From: Betaproteobacteria bacterium
GTDB lineage: Bacteria > Pseudomonadota > Gammaproteobacteria > Burkholderiales > Casimicrobiaceae
Assembly (NCBI GenBank): GCA_013298695.1
Contig: JAAFIS010000011.1
Span: 88,475 to 152,474, forward strand
Direction of reading: 5' to 3'
DNA: 64,000 nt
Shown: one piece after another, positions 63,995 through 64,000 of the stretch
Layout of the letters: each line of letters starts with the position of its first letter
Numbering within the stretch: position 1 is the stretch's first letter
Translations under genes and position numbers: made by a program
The notes under the pieces: model-generated
Told to the model about the DNA's origin: nothing
What the model saw: only the letters and a program-made list of their open reading frames with translations
Databases searched by the model: none

Positions 63995-64000
63995 TCATCC

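Overview
The window is a stretch of chromosome from a betaproteobacterium, most likely Burkholderiales or a close relative. The evidence is conserved housekeeping order: divergent yhbY / rlmE-ftsH; tRNA-Leu, tig-clpP-clpX-lon-hupB, tRNA-Val, tRNA-Asp, ppiD; guaB-DUF2059-guaA; thrB with a BPSS1780-type membrane gene; and metG divergent from apbC/mrp. I cannot name a genus from sequence alone. Nearly all of it is ordinary core genome. The accessory material is a polymorphic toxin/immunity pair (33.0-34.6 kb), a sugar-acid uptake cluster (34.7-40.6 kb), a sensor kinase/regulator/secreted-protein cluster (21.7-26.6 kb) and the first end of an island entering at the 3' end of guaA (from about 62.95 kb).

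Layout. 0-3.7 kb (minus): MFS drug exporter (runs off the left edge), alpha-E protein, circularly permuted ATP-grasp enzyme. 4-8 kb (minus): Hsp20, acetyltransferase, metG, two small genes including a ribbon-helix-helix candidate. 8-12.7 kb (plus): apbC, ispD, ispF, a small exported protein, thrB, a membrane protein. 12.7-21.2 kb: uvrD (minus), a cache/HAMP/GGDEF diguanylate cyclase, argA, a REP-like inverted repeat, yggX, a peroxidase-related gene, an acetyltransferase, a P-loop kinase-like gene and fdxA. 21.7-26.6 kb: a LytS-type histidine kinase carrying three C-terminal TM2 modules, its LytTR regulator and a secreted repeat protein. 26.7-32.5 kb: corA, a histidine phosphatase, a GspE/PilB ATPase, a lipoprotein GlpQ, short-form gnd. 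33-40.6 kb: toxin/immunity pair, acid-sugar dehydratase, TRAP transporter (dctPMQ), GntR regulator, gluconokinase. 40.6-46.7 kb: yhbY with a long Gly/Arg tail, rlmE, ftsH, a degenerate GGDEF protein, a gamma-glutamylcyclotransferase-like protein. 46.8-50 kb (minus): hpnC-hpnD-hpnE for squalene. 50-62.9 kb: tRNAs, chaperone/protease block, ppiD, guaB, guaA. 63.1 kb to end: tyrosine recombinase.

How the parts work together. tig, clpP, clpX, lon and hupB form the protein-quality block, with ppiD following. The TRAP importer, dehydratase, regulator and gluconokinase look like one route for a sugar acid, with gnd a few kilobases away. hpnC/D/E would turn farnesyl diphosphate into squalene; the cyclase for hopanoids is not in the window. 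ispD and ispF supply the isoprenoid precursors.

The most unusual signal is not a gene. It is an interspersed element of about 84 bp made of two imperfect palindromes (core GCCCAAT...ATTGGGC) separated by a 49-50 nt AT-rich spacer. I find about nine copies across 64 kb, mostly between genes, one overlapping a stop codon and one inside hpnC. I do not recognise this family. Other items worth attention are the TM2-fused histidine kinase, a REP-type palindrome translated inside guaA, a signal-peptide-bearing mini-RHS toxin, and the apparent frameshift in the island integrase.
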